Source of the DNA: Giesbergeria sp. | GTDB lineage: Bacteria > Pseudomonadota > Gammaproteobacteria > Burkholderiales > Burkholderiaceae_C | Direction of reading: 5' to 3' | Length of the DNA stretch: 7,906 nucleotides | Assembly (NCBI GenBank): GCA_017998735.1 | Contig: JAGOCN010000060.1 | Coordinates: 1-7,906 of the forward strand | Part shown: positions 1-6,813 of the stretch, piece after piece | Layout of the letters: every line of letters starts with the position of its first letter | Position numbering within the stretch: the first letter of the stretch is position 1 | Translations under genes and position numbers: made by a program | The notes under the pieces: generated by a model | Database searches by the model: none | The model's input: the letters and a program-made list of their open reading frames with translations, nothing else | What the model was told of the DNA's origin: nothing

Positions 1-1096
1 ACTCCCGGTGCACCCGCACGCCCAGTTCCAGGCGTGCGGCCTCCAGCAGTTCGCGTGCCCGCTCCTGCTCGGCCACGGCCTGGCGCACGGTGGAGCTGAC
101 ATAGCCACCGGCATACAGGGGCACCGTCAGCTGCAGACCGATGGTCTTGTTGTCATAGCGCGAGTTGATGTTGGTCACGCTGTCGCTGCTGCTGCGCGAC
201 CACTGCGCGACGGCGTCCAGCGTGGGCTTGTGCCCCGCCTTGGCCTTGTCCACTTCCTGGCGCGCTATCTCCAGGCGCGCGCGCAGTGCGCGCAGTTCGG
301 GGCTGGCCTGCTCGGCGCGCTCGACCCAGGCGGGCAGCAGGTCGGGCACCGGGCGGGCCGGCGCGAAGCCCTGCACATCCAGGCGCGCCAGCGTGTCGAT
401 GCCTGCGCCCATCAGCGCCTCCAGGCGCCGGCGCGTGAAGTCCACGTTCTGCAGTGCCTCCAGCTCTTGCGCCAGCGCCAGGTCCAGCCGCGCCTGCGCC
501 TCGTCGATGTCGGTGCGCGTGCCCGAGCCCGCCTGCAGCCCTTTGCGGGCGGCATCCACCTGGGTGCCGTATGCGGTTTTTTGCGCCTCTATCAGCAGCA
601 GCTGGTCCTGCGCCAGCAGGGCATCGAAATACGCTTCGCCCACGCGCGTCACAAGCGTCTGCTCATCGTTTTCCAGCACGGCATCGGCATCTTGCACCTG
701 CGCTTCGGCCTGGCGCACCAGCGCACTCAGGAAGGGGCGGTACAGCGGTTGGCGCACCACCAGGTTCTGGTTGCCGCTGTAGTAGCTGTTTTCCGCCGTG
801 ACCGGCTGGCCGCGGAAATCCTGCGTCTTGCTGGTCAGGTCGTTGTAGTTGCGCCCGGCGGTGAAGCTGATGTTGGGCAGGCGCTGGGCCCTGGCCTGTG
901 GCAAGCGCTCGCGGCTGGCCTCGGCCCCGGCGCGCGAAGCGCGGATGCTGGCGTCGTTGGCATAGGCCGCCTCATAGGCCTGGCGCAGGTCCAGCGACCA
1001 GGCGGGCAACACTGCCGCCACACCCAGCAGCGCCAGCGCGCAACGGGCCAGGCGCGCTTTGCAGGCCAGAGAGGCAAAATTCCTTGTCTTCTTCAT
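1..1096 (-). CDS. TolC-family outer membrane protein of a type I secretion system (C-terminus cut by window edge)
   Basis: Outer-membrane channel component of the exporter encoded by this operon; it would form the trimeric beta-barrel/alpha-tunnel duct that docks on the HlyD adaptor. I translated 365 codons from the ATG at 1096 to the left edge without a stop. Residues 1-34 are a signal peptide (MKKTR basic start, hydrophobic 19-31, AWS before the likely cleavage site). The mature start LDLRQAYEAAYANDASIRA is typical of the family, with LPQARAQRLPNISF at 65-78. The repeat-1 helix hairpin has GTRTDIDEAQARLDLALAQ (192-210), and the second strand region QLTVPLYAGGYVSSTVRQA (322-340) matches the VPLY-GG motif. 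Family members are about 440-480 residues, so roughly 80-110 are missing. The gene starts 4 bp after the hlyD-like stop and has a strong ribosome binding site, so it is the next gene of the same operon. Confidence 0.93.
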   Translation of the reverse strand, partial: MKKTRNFASLACKARLARCALALLGVAAVLPAWSLDLRQAYEAAYANDASIRASRAGAEASRERLPQARAQRLPNISFTAGRNYNDLTSKTQDFRGQPVTAENSYYSGNQNLVVRQPLYRPFLSALVRQAEAQVQDADAVLENDEQTLVTRVGEAYFDALLAQDQLLLIEAQKTAYGTQVDAARKGLQAGSGTRTDIDEAQARLDLALAQELEALQNVDFTRRRLEALMGAGIDTLARLDVQGFAPARPVPDLLPAWVERAEQASPELRALRARLEIARQEVDKAKAGHKPTLDAVAQWSRSSSDSVTNINSRYDNKTIGLQLTVPLYAGGYVSSTVRQAVAEQERARELLEAARLELGVRVHRE

Positions 1097-1100
1097 GCCG

Positions 1101-2468
1101 TCACTCCTCGGTCATGGACGCCGCCATCCGCTTGGTCAGCGGGTGCAGCAGGTAGGTCAGCATGGAGCGCTCGCCGGTTTTGAAGATCACCTCCACCGGC
1201 ATGCCCGCCTGCAACTGGCGCTTGCCCAGGTGCTTGAGGCCGTCGGGCGTGACCTGCACGCGCGCCAGGTAATAGGGCACGTTGGTTTGCGGCTCGGTCA
1301 GCAGGTCGGCAGAAATCGACACCACCCTGCCGTCCACCACCAGCTGCGGCGAGTTGGCAAACGAAGAAAACCGCACGTCCACCGGCAGGTCGGTGTGCAC
1401 CCTGTCTATCAGGTGCGGCGCCACATGCGCCTCCAGCAGCAGCGGCGCGCCCTTGGGCACGATGTCCATCAGCTTTTGCCCCGGCTGCACCACGCCGCCC
1501 ACGGTTTGCACCGCCAGGCCCACCACCTGGCCACTGGCGGGCGCCTTGATTTCGGTGCGCTCCAGGTCGTTGGCCACGGAGTACAGTTTTTCGTTGTCCG
1601 ACAGCACCTCGCGGCTCACATCGGCCAGCTGTGTTTCCACTTCCTTGCGGTGCTCCTGCTTGCGCGACAGCGCCCGCTGGCGCAGCTCGCCAATGGTGCG
1701 CAGCGCCCGCACCGTGTTGCCCTGCAGGTCTGCAATGGCGCTGTTCGAGTCGGACACCATGCGCTCCATCTCCAGCTGGCGGTTGCGCGGTGCGTAACCC
1801 TCCTTGACCAGACCGCGCAGCTGCCCCAGCTCCTCGTTGATCAGGCGCAGCTGGTTGTTGCGGTTCTCCAGCATGCTTTTGTAAGACTGCAGCAGCCCTT
1901 CCTGGCCCTGGATGTTTTCTTCAATCGACTGCAGGTCCGAGCGCAGCAGGCTGCGCCGTGTCATGAACAGCTGTTCCTGGTTCTGCATCTGCTGGCGGAT
2001 CAGCGGGTCGCTGCTTGCTGCCACCAAGTCGGGGTGAAAGGTGATGCTGGTCTGGCCTGCCTGCTCGGCCAGCAACCGGCCCTGCATGGCGCGCAGGCCC
2101 AGGTAGCGCTGGCGCACCGCTTCGTGGTTCGAGCGCGCCACGGCCGAGTCCAGCTTGATCAGCAGCTGGCCTTCCTTCACCTCGTCGCCCTCACCCACCA
2201 GCACCTCTTCGACGATGCCGCCGCTCAGGTGCTGCACCGCCTTGCGCTTGGTGTCGATGGCCACCGTGCCCTGCGCCGGCACGCCCTCGTCCAGCGGCGC
2301 CAGCGCCGCCCACAGCAAAAAGCCGCCAAAGCCGATGAGCAGCGCCCACAGGCCGATGCGCCCCGGGTTTGCACCCTCTTTTTTTGCTACTTTTTCAGTA
2401 GCATCGGATGCAGACACATCGTGCGCTGCACCCGTTTTTTTATCCATGGAAAGCAAAGATTTGGCCAT
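1101..2468 (-). CDS. HlyD-family type I secretion periplasmic adaptor (membrane fusion protein)
   Basis: Periplasmic adaptor linking the inner-membrane ABC pump to the TolC-like channel. The 455 residues show the usual order: a cytoplasmic N-terminal stretch rich in Lys and Asp/Glu (1-36), one transmembrane helix (about 38-57), a first lipoyl half-motif (about 66-108, with HLSGGIVEEVLV and GDEVKEGQLLIKLD), a long coiled-coil hairpin (about 112-300), a second lipoyl half (305-337, IKAPASGQVVGL and GGVVQPGQKLMDIVP), a beta-barrel (about 343-430), and the C-terminal MPVEVIFKTGERSMLTYLL motif typical of PrtE/HlyD adaptors. Its length matches the PrtE/AprE group. The start at 2468 has no clear ribosome binding site; an in-frame ATG at residue 8 is possible but no better. 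The 90-bp gap from the preceding ATPase gene holds T-runs on the transcribed sense but no convincing terminator hairpin, so I place it in the same operon. Codons 22-27 overlap a 17-bp mini-palindrome. Confidence 0.95.
   Translation of the reverse strand: MAKSLLSMDKKTGAAHDVSASDATEKVAKKEGANPGRIGLWALLIGFGGFLLWAALAPLDEGVPAQGTVAIDTKRKAVQHLSGGIVEEVLVGEGDEVKEGQLLIKLDSAVARSNHEAVRQRYLGLRAMQGRLLAEQAGQTSITFHPDLVAASSDPLIRQQMQNQEQLFMTRRSLLRSDLQSIEENIQGQEGLLQSYKSMLENRNNQLRLINEELGQLRGLVKEGYAPRNRQLEMERMVSDSNSAIADLQGNTVRALRTIGELRQRALSRKQEHRKEVETQLADVSREVLSDNEKLYSVANDLERTEIKAPASGQVVGLAVQTVGGVVQPGQKLMDIVPKGAPLLLEAHVAPHLIDRVHTDLPVDVRFSSFANSPQLVVDGRVVSISADLLTEPQTNVPYYLARVQVTPDGLKHLGKRQLQAGMPVEVIFKTGERSMLTYLLHPLTKRMAASMTEE
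1104..1109 (-). promoter_or_regulatory. Ribosome binding site of the TolC-like gene
   Basis: On the minus strand GAGGAG lies 7 nt before the ATG at 1096. It is formed by the last codons (Glu-Glu) of the upstream adaptor gene. This is the clearest Shine-Dalgarno sequence in the operon. It fixes the TolC-like start and implies close coupling of adaptor and channel translation. Confidence 0.8.
2386..2402. repeat. 17-bp mini-palindrome inside the adaptor gene
   Basis: On the minus strand the sequence is GCTACTGAAAAAGTAGC: a 5-bp stem (GCTAC/GTAGC) around a 7-nt A-rich loop. It has the same 5-7-5 layout as the element at 7012-7028. It is read through in frame as Ala-Thr-Glu-Lys-Val-Ala, in the poorly structured cytoplasmic segment before the transmembrane helix. 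Treating it as a copy of the repeat is an inference, since such short palindromes can arise by chance. Confidence 0.45.
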
Positions 2469-2558
2469 GTCAGTACCCGACAGAAAAAAGCAGCAAAAAA
2501 AGACGATAGGGTGGCAAGACAGGTGCGCACGCCCAACCGGCCCAGTGAACGGGGTGCA

Positions 2559-4292
2559 TCACGCGGCCTGCGGGCGCAGCGCCGGCGCGCCAGCAGACGG
2601 CGGCGCCTGCGCCGCGCGCAGCGACGCCAGCACCGCATCGCGTGGCCCTTCGGCCTGCACTCTGCCGTCGCGCAAAATCAGCAACCGATCGGCCACGGCC
2701 ACAATGCCGGGGCGGTGCGTGATCAGGAACACCGTGCGCCCACGCGCCTTCAGCTCCAGCACCGACTGCACCAGCGCCGCCTCGCCCACGTCGTCCAGGT
2801 TGGCATTGGGCTCGTCCAGCACCACCAGCACCGGGTCGCCGTACACCGCCCGCGCCAGGCCGATGCGCTGGCGCTGGCCGCCCGACAGCAGCCCGCCGGC
2901 CTCGCCAATCGGCGTGTCGTAGCCCTTCGGAAACCGCAGGATCATCTCGTGCAGACCGGCGCTGCGCGCCGCCGCAATCACCTTGCCGGAATCCACTTCG
3001 CCAAAGCGCGCAATGTTCTCGGCAATCGAACCCTCGAACAGCTCGATGTCCTGCGGCAGGTAGCCCAGGTAAGGGCCGAGTTCGTTGCGGTCCCAGCCAC
3101 CGATGGGCAGACCGTCGAGCAGCACCTCGCCCGCCAACCCTGGCCAGATGCCCACCATGCAGCGCGCCAGCGTGGACTTGCCCGAGCCCGAAGGCCCCAG
3201 AACCACTGTGACCGTGCCTGCCGGCACCGACAGGCTGACACCCTTCAGGATGGGTTCGGCACGCCCTGGCGCCACCGCCACCACGTCGCGCAGCATCAGC
3301 GCCCCCTGCGGCGCCACACGCGAGAGCGCCGGATCGCGTTCGGGGTGCGCCTGCATCAATGCTTCAAGGCGGTCGAAGGCACCGCGTGCGCCAATGAAAC
3401 CGCGCCAGGCACCCACCAGCATGTCGATGGGGGCGAGCGCACGCGACATCAGCACGTTGGCGGCAATCATGCCGCCGGGCGACAGCTGGCCGTCGATGAC
3501 CAGCAGCGCGCCTGCGCCCAGCGCCAGCGACTGCTGGCTGTAACGGATGAACTTGCTGATCGCCGTGATGCGGTGTGTGCGGGCCTGCGCGCTGCCCTGC
3601 AGCTGCTGGGCCTTGTCGTGCCTGCGCGCCCAGTGCGGGCGCAGGTTGTGCACCATGCCCATGGGTTCAAGCACCTCGGTGTTGCGCAGCTTGCCCTGCA
3701 GGTACTGCATGGCTTCGCTGCTCGCCTTGGACGCAGATTCCGACGGCGCCACGGCCGTGCGGTGGCCAAACCATGCCAAAGCGCCCTGCACTGCGGCAAA
3801 GAACAAAGCCAGGTAGCCCAGCATGGGGTGCAGGATGAACAGCACCGCCATGTACACCGGCGTCCAGGGCGTGTCGAAAAACGCCAGCACGCCCTGGCCC
3901 GTCAGGAACTGGCGAATCTGCACCAGGTCGCCAAAGGCACGCGCCGGGCTGGCACCCGAAGGCGCCAGCTGCGCCTCGAAACTGGCATTGAAAACCCGCG
4001 TGGCCAGCACCGAATCAATACGCACCCCGGTGCGCACCAGCACCCGCGAACGCATCCACTCGGCAAAGCCCATCACGCCAAACAGAAACAGCGTGATCAG
4101 CGACATCGCCAGTAGCGTCAGTTCGCTGCGGCTGCTCATCACCCGGTCAAACACCTGCAGCATGTACAAGGTGGGCGAGAGCATGAGCACATTGGCCACC
4201 ATGCTGAACACGCCCACCACCAGAAACTCGCGCCTGAAAGTCCACAGCGTCTGCGTCAGCTCGCTGCGTTGGAAAAAACCGGAGGTTTTCAT
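2559..4292 (-). CDS. Type I secretion permease/ATPase, PrtD/AprD-like (second of two)
   Basis: Half-size ABC exporter (577 residues): an N-terminal permease with hydrophobic segments near 22-46, 57-77, 140-172 and 255-283, then an ATPase domain from about 330. All nucleotide-binding motifs are intact: Walker A GPSGSGKST (366-374), Q-loop Gln in YLPQD (Q414), signature LSGGQ (469-473), Walker B VLVVLDEP with catalytic Glu494, D-loop NLD (498-500) and H-loop His526. There is no N-terminal C39 peptidase or peptidase-like domain, so it belongs to the PrtD/AprD/LipB group, which exports proteins with uncleaved C-terminal signals. The start at 4292 follows the only ATG that gives a full family N-terminus; the ribosome binding site is weak (an AAAGGGG stretch about 13 nt upstream). 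A 129-bp spacer separates it from its paralogue upstream. It ends in a Pro/Ala-rich tail (about 561-577). It probably works with, or instead of, the other ATPase. Confidence 0.95.
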   Translation of the reverse strand: MKTSGFFQRSELTQTLWTFRREFLVVGVFSMVANVLMLSPTLYMLQVFDRVMSSRSELTLLAMSLITLFLFGVMGFAEWMRSRVLVRTGVRIDSVLATRVFNASFEAQLAPSGASPARAFGDLVQIRQFLTGQGVLAFFDTPWTPVYMAVLFILHPMLGYLALFFAAVQGALAWFGHRTAVAPSESASKASSEAMQYLQGKLRNTEVLEPMGMVHNLRPHWARRHDKAQQLQGSAQARTHRITAISKFIRYSQQSLALGAGALLVIDGQLSPGGMIAANVLMSRALAPIDMLVGAWRGFIGARGAFDRLEALMQAHPERDPALSRVAPQGALMLRDVVAVAPGRAEPILKGVSLSVPAGTVTVVLGPSGSGKSTLARCMVGIWPGLAGEVLLDGLPIGGWDRNELGPYLGYLPQDIELFEGSIAENIARFGEVDSGKVIAAARSAGLHEMILRFPKGYDTPIGEAGGLLSGGQRQRIGLARAVYGDPVLVVLDEPNANLDDVGEAALVQSVLELKARGRTVFLITHRPGIVAVADRLLILRDGRVQAEGPRDAVLASLRAAQAPPSAGAPALRPQAA

Positions 4293-4421
4293 GTTTCAAT
4301 CCACACCCCTTTCGGAGTGAATCTGGAAGGAGTTACCCCTCCACCAAATAAATTTCATTCCCCTGAAGAGGGAGGTTTCAAACCGAAGTTTGATGCTGAT
4401 GAAAAGACTGCCTTGTGAAAA
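4293..4421. other. 129-bp spacer between the two ATPase genes
   Basis: This is the longest non-coding gap inside the operon, with a locally A/T-rich core (around 4343-4360). On the minus strand it begins, about 30 nt after the upstream stop, with a UUCG-capped hairpin (4378-4393). Downstream there is a small CCCT/AGGG stem (4361-4372). I see no U-tract after either hairpin and no convincing -35/-10 pair, so neither a terminator nor an internal promoter can be claimed. Confidence 0.5.
4378..4393 (-). other. UUCG-tetraloop hairpin in the transcript, between ATPase genes
   Basis: The minus-strand RNA would read TCAAAC-TTCG-GTTTGA: a perfect 6-bp stem closed by C-G around UUCG, the unusually stable tetraloop. 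It lies 28 nt past the stop of the first ATPase gene. No run of U follows, so it is more likely an mRNA stability or processing element than a terminator. Confidence 0.5.
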
Positions 4422-6167
4422 TCAGAAAGCGGCAAGGGCACGGCCCTGGCCAGGCACCGGTGCCGGCGGCTGCGGCGCCTGCTGGGCCTTTTGCAGGGCG
4501 GCCAGCACCTCGTCGCGTGGGCCAAAAACCTGCTGCTGGCCATCGCGCAGCACCAGCATCTTGTCGGCCACACCCAACACGCTGGTGCGGTGCGTCATGA
4601 CCACAAAAGTGGTGCCGCGTGCCTTGGCCTCCTGGATGGCGCGTGCCAGCGCGGCGTCGCCCTCCTCGTCCAGGCTGGAGTTGGGCTCGTCCAGCACCAC
4701 AAACACCGGATCGCCGTACAAGGCCCGTGCCAGAGCCACACGCTGGCGCTGGCCACCCGACAGGCGGGCGCCTTCCGGCCCCACCGGGCTGTCATAGCCC
4801 TGCGGCAACGACAAAATGAACTCGTGCAGGCCCACGGCCCGTGCTGCAGCCTCGACCTTGGCACGCTCGACCGTGGCAAAGCGCGCAATGTTCTCTGCCA
4901 GCGTGCCTTCAAACAGCTCCACGCCCTGGGGCAGGTACCCCATGTGCACGCCCAGCTCGGCCTTGTCCCAGGTGTGGATGTCGGCGCCGTCCAGCCGCAC
5001 CTTGCCACCCTGCGCCGGCCACAGTCCCACCAGCAGGCGCGCCAGCGTGGTCTTGCCCGCCGCCGACGGCCCCACCACGGCCAGCACCTCGCCCGGCGAC
5101 AGCGCAAACTGCACACCGCGCAGGATGGACGTGGGGTTGCCGGGTGCACCCGCCACCAGCTGCTCCACCTGCAGCACGCCACGAGGCGCCGGCAGGGGCA
5201 TGCCGGGCGCGTGCGCCGGCACAGCCTCCAGCAACGTGTCCAGCCGCGCCCAGGCGTCGCGCACGTTCACCACCGCCTGCCACTGCGACACCACCTGCAC
5301 CAGGGGCGCCAGCATGCGCCCGCCCAGAATGGAAGCCACGATCATCATCGCGCCGCCACCATTGAGCCGGTCGTGCAGCAACAGCCAGCAGCCCAGCCCG
5401 AGCAGCATGGAGCCCAGCGTGGTCTGCAAAAATTTGGAAATGGCCTGAAAAGCCCCCGCCCGCTCGGACGCCAGCGCCTGCAGGTCCAGAAACTTGCGCT
5501 GCCTGAGCAGCCAGCGCCGGTGGGTGTTGCGCAGCATGCCCATCGACTCGATCACCTCGGCGTTGCGCAGCGTGTCGTCCGCGTACCGCTGCGCCTCGAT
5601 GGCGGCCATGTTGGCCTGCATCAGCGGCGGCTTGGTGCTGCGCTCGTTGAACCAGGCCACGATGGTCTGCAGCACGGCAAACACCAAGGCCGACCAGCCC
5701 AGCACCGGGCTGATCAGGAACAGCAGCACCATCATCACCAGCGACACCGGCGACTCCATCAGCGCCAGCAGCACCGGCGAAAACAGAAAGTCGCGCACCT
5801 GGCGAAAGTCGTTCAGGGGCTGTTGCGTGCCGCCGGGCAGGCGCTTGAGATTGGCCTCGAAAATGGCGCTGAAAATGCGCCCGCTCATCTTCTTGTCCAG
5901 CTCCACGCTGGCCGCGCGCATCACCTCGCTGCGCGCCCATTCCAGCAGCTCCATCAGCAGGTAGGCGCCCAGCACCAGCACCGTGAGCATGATCAGCGTG
6001 GTGTGGCTGCGGCTGTTGACCACGCGGTCGTACACTTCCAGCATGTAGCCCGAGGGCGCCAGCACCAGCAGGCTGCACACCAGGCTGAACCAGCCCGAGC
6101 GCACGAAGTAGGGGCGCAATGAGGCAATCGCCTCGCGCAGTTCCGAAGGTTTTTGCTTGGCGTTCAT
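4422..6167 (-). CDS. Type I secretion permease/ATPase, PrtD/AprD-like (first of two)
   Basis: Half-size ABC exporter of 581 residues and a clear paralogue of the next gene. Motifs fall at the same residue numbers: Walker A GPSAAGKTT (366-374), Q414 in YLPQG, LSGGQ (469-473), Walker B VFVVLDEP with Glu494, SLD D-loop (498-500) and His526. Hydrophobic permease segments lie near 24-44, 57-77, 130-172 and 248-285. No peptidase-like N-terminal domain is present. The ATG at 6167 overlaps the stop of the TnpB-like gene as ATGA, so its translation is probably coupled to that gene; upstream only a weak GAAGAAG is seen. The tail (562-581) is Pro/Gln/Ala-rich. Both ATPases keep every catalytic residue, so neither is an obviously degenerate partner. 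They could form a heterodimer or two homodimeric pumps sharing one adaptor and channel. Confidence 0.95.
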   Translation of the reverse strand: MNAKQKPSELREAIASLRPYFVRSGWFSLVCSLLVLAPSGYMLEVYDRVVNSRSHTTLIMLTVLVLGAYLLMELLEWARSEVMRAASVELDKKMSGRIFSAIFEANLKRLPGGTQQPLNDFRQVRDFLFSPVLLALMESPVSLVMMVLLFLISPVLGWSALVFAVLQTIVAWFNERSTKPPLMQANMAAIEAQRYADDTLRNAEVIESMGMLRNTHRRWLLRQRKFLDLQALASERAGAFQAISKFLQTTLGSMLLGLGCWLLLHDRLNGGGAMMIVASILGGRMLAPLVQVVSQWQAVVNVRDAWARLDTLLEAVPAHAPGMPLPAPRGVLQVEQLVAGAPGNPTSILRGVQFALSPGEVLAVVGPSAAGKTTLARLLVGLWPAQGGKVRLDGADIHTWDKAELGVHMGYLPQGVELFEGTLAENIARFATVERAKVEAAARAVGLHEFILSLPQGYDSPVGPEGARLSGGQRQRVALARALYGDPVFVVLDEPNSSLDEEGDAALARAIQEAKARGTTFVVMTHRTSVLGVADKMLVLRDGQQQVFGPRDEVLAALQKAQQAPQPPAPVPGQGRALAAF

Positions 6168-6787
6168 TGCACTTCTTCAACCATGATGTATTCAGGAATT
6201 TCGCCCGCAGCGCCGGCATGGGCACCCAGGGCATCGCCAGGCGCGGCAGCTTCTGCCGCATCGGCGCTGAGCAACAGAAAGGTCAGCTCGTAGACCCCGT
6301 CGGGGCGCTGCGACAGCACCACCTCGCGCAGCTTTTGCGAGTGAAATCGCTCCTCGTCCTGCGCCGACAGCGCCAGCTGAAAGCGCATCCGCCCGTCCAG
6401 CGTGAACATCGACAGCTGGCCGGCCTTCAGGCTGAGCGTGTGGCGGTCAAAGTACACCGGGCAGCTGTCTGCAAACTTCAAGAGCGGCAATGGCCGCTCG
6501 CCCAGGCGCGCCAGACTGAAAGGGCTTTGCGGGTGCTGAAACACCAGCCGCCCGGTGCGCGAGACCGAGTAGATGGCGTTGCACACCATCTGCGAACCCA
6601 TTTCGGGAAACTGTTCGCGCAGCTGCCGGTACGCCAGGTGGTGCAGCGCCACCCGGTTCCACACCCGCGTCTGCTGCACCAGCAGCGCCAGCGCATTGCA
6701 CACCCGCGCAAAACCCGCCTGCAAAGCCTGCAGCCGCGCCACCTGGTCGGGGGCTACGTGCAGGGGAATGCGGAGGGTGGGAAGCAT
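6164..6787 (-). CDS. TnpB-like N-terminal domain protein lacking the RuvC nuclease, leading the secretion operon
   Basis: 207 residues, first gene of the operon. The N-terminus looks like an IS200/IS605-type TnpB: LRIPLHVAPDQVARLQAL (5-22), then FARVCNALA (26-34), where TnpB has its conserved C/N-x-A helix. It continues with LHHLAYRQLREQFPEMGSQM (49-67) followed by VCNAIYSV (68-75), matching the TnpB helix of the form Y-LRE-FP-L-SQM--NAI--V. The next part matches the beta-rich WED region: FDRHTLSLKAGQLSMFTLDGR (113-133) and DGVYELTFLLL (163-173). Where TnpB enters its RuvC domain (GVDLGI-type motif), this protein instead has an Ala-rich, acidic tail (174-207, ending EYIMVEEVQ). No RuvC Asp/Glu triad and no zinc-finger CxxC pairs are present, so it should not cut DNA. 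The ATG at 6787 is the only good start, since an in-frame stop lies upstream. It has no adjacent ribosome binding site; AGGAGG is 21 nt away, inside a palindrome. The gene overlaps the ATPase gene by 4 bp. A nucleic-acid-binding regulatory role is inferred. The family assignment rests on my reading of motifs, not a search. Confidence 0.7.
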   Translation of the reverse strand: MLPTLRIPLHVAPDQVARLQALQAGFARVCNALALLVQQTRVWNRVALHHLAYRQLREQFPEMGSQMVCNAIYSVSRTGRLVFQHPQSPFSLARLGERPLPLLKFADSCPVYFDRHTLSLKAGQLSMFTLDGRMRFQLALSAQDEERFHSQKLREVVLSQRPDGVYELTFLLLSADAAEAAAPGDALGAHAGAAGEIPEYIMVEEVQ

Positions 6788-6790
6788 GCT

Positions 6791-6813
6791 GGAGGCGAAG
6801 TTTATACGCCTCC
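6791..6813 (-). promoter_or_regulatory. Alternative hairpin before the TnpB-like start
   Basis: In the transcript GGAGGCG (6813-6807) can pair with CGCCTCC (6797-6791) across a 9-nt loop. The stem ends 3 nt before the ATG at 6787. The GGAGGCG strand is the same one used by the 33-bp palindrome, so the two hairpins exclude each other. It contains the only Shine-Dalgarno-like AGGAGG in the leader. Confidence 0.5.

Noticed and set aside
8..1183. Plus-strand open frame of 391 codons
   Set aside because: Antisense to a clear TolC-family gene with signal peptide and family motifs. The His/Gln/Arg-rich composition has no domain I recognise.
2469..2558. Terminator between the second ATPase gene and the adaptor gene, suggested by T-runs on the minus strand
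   Set aside because: No stable hairpin directly precedes the T-runs. The only nearby symmetry is a short GTGCGCAC palindrome well upstream of them.
1059..4115. Plus-strand open frame of about 1,018 codons, antisense to the adaptor and ATPase genes
   Set aside because: Its composition (very rich in His, Gln, Arg, Ala, Leu) is the typical antisense shadow of high-GC coding DNA. The minus-strand genes opposite it have complete, family-specific motifs.
4491..6122. Plus-strand open frame of 543 codons
   Set aside because: Antisense shadow of the first permease-ATPase; low-complexity His/Gln/Arg composition and no recognisable motif.
4909..6261. Minus-strand open frame of 450 codons in another frame of the first ATPase gene
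   Set aside because: Gly/Ala/Arg-rich out-of-frame translation. The frame carrying Walker and LSGGQ motifs is the real one.
6164..6787. An intact TnpB transposase or a complete IS200/IS605 element
   Set aside because: No RuvC motifs, no zinc-finger cysteines, no adjacent TnpA (Y1 transposase), and the gene overlaps a secretion ATPase. Only the N-terminal part resembles TnpB.
6801..6806. TATAAA (minus strand) as the -10 box of the operon promoter
   Set aside because: No acceptable -35 sequence lies 16-18 bp upstream, and the transcript would start only a few bases before the ATG. Left uncalled.
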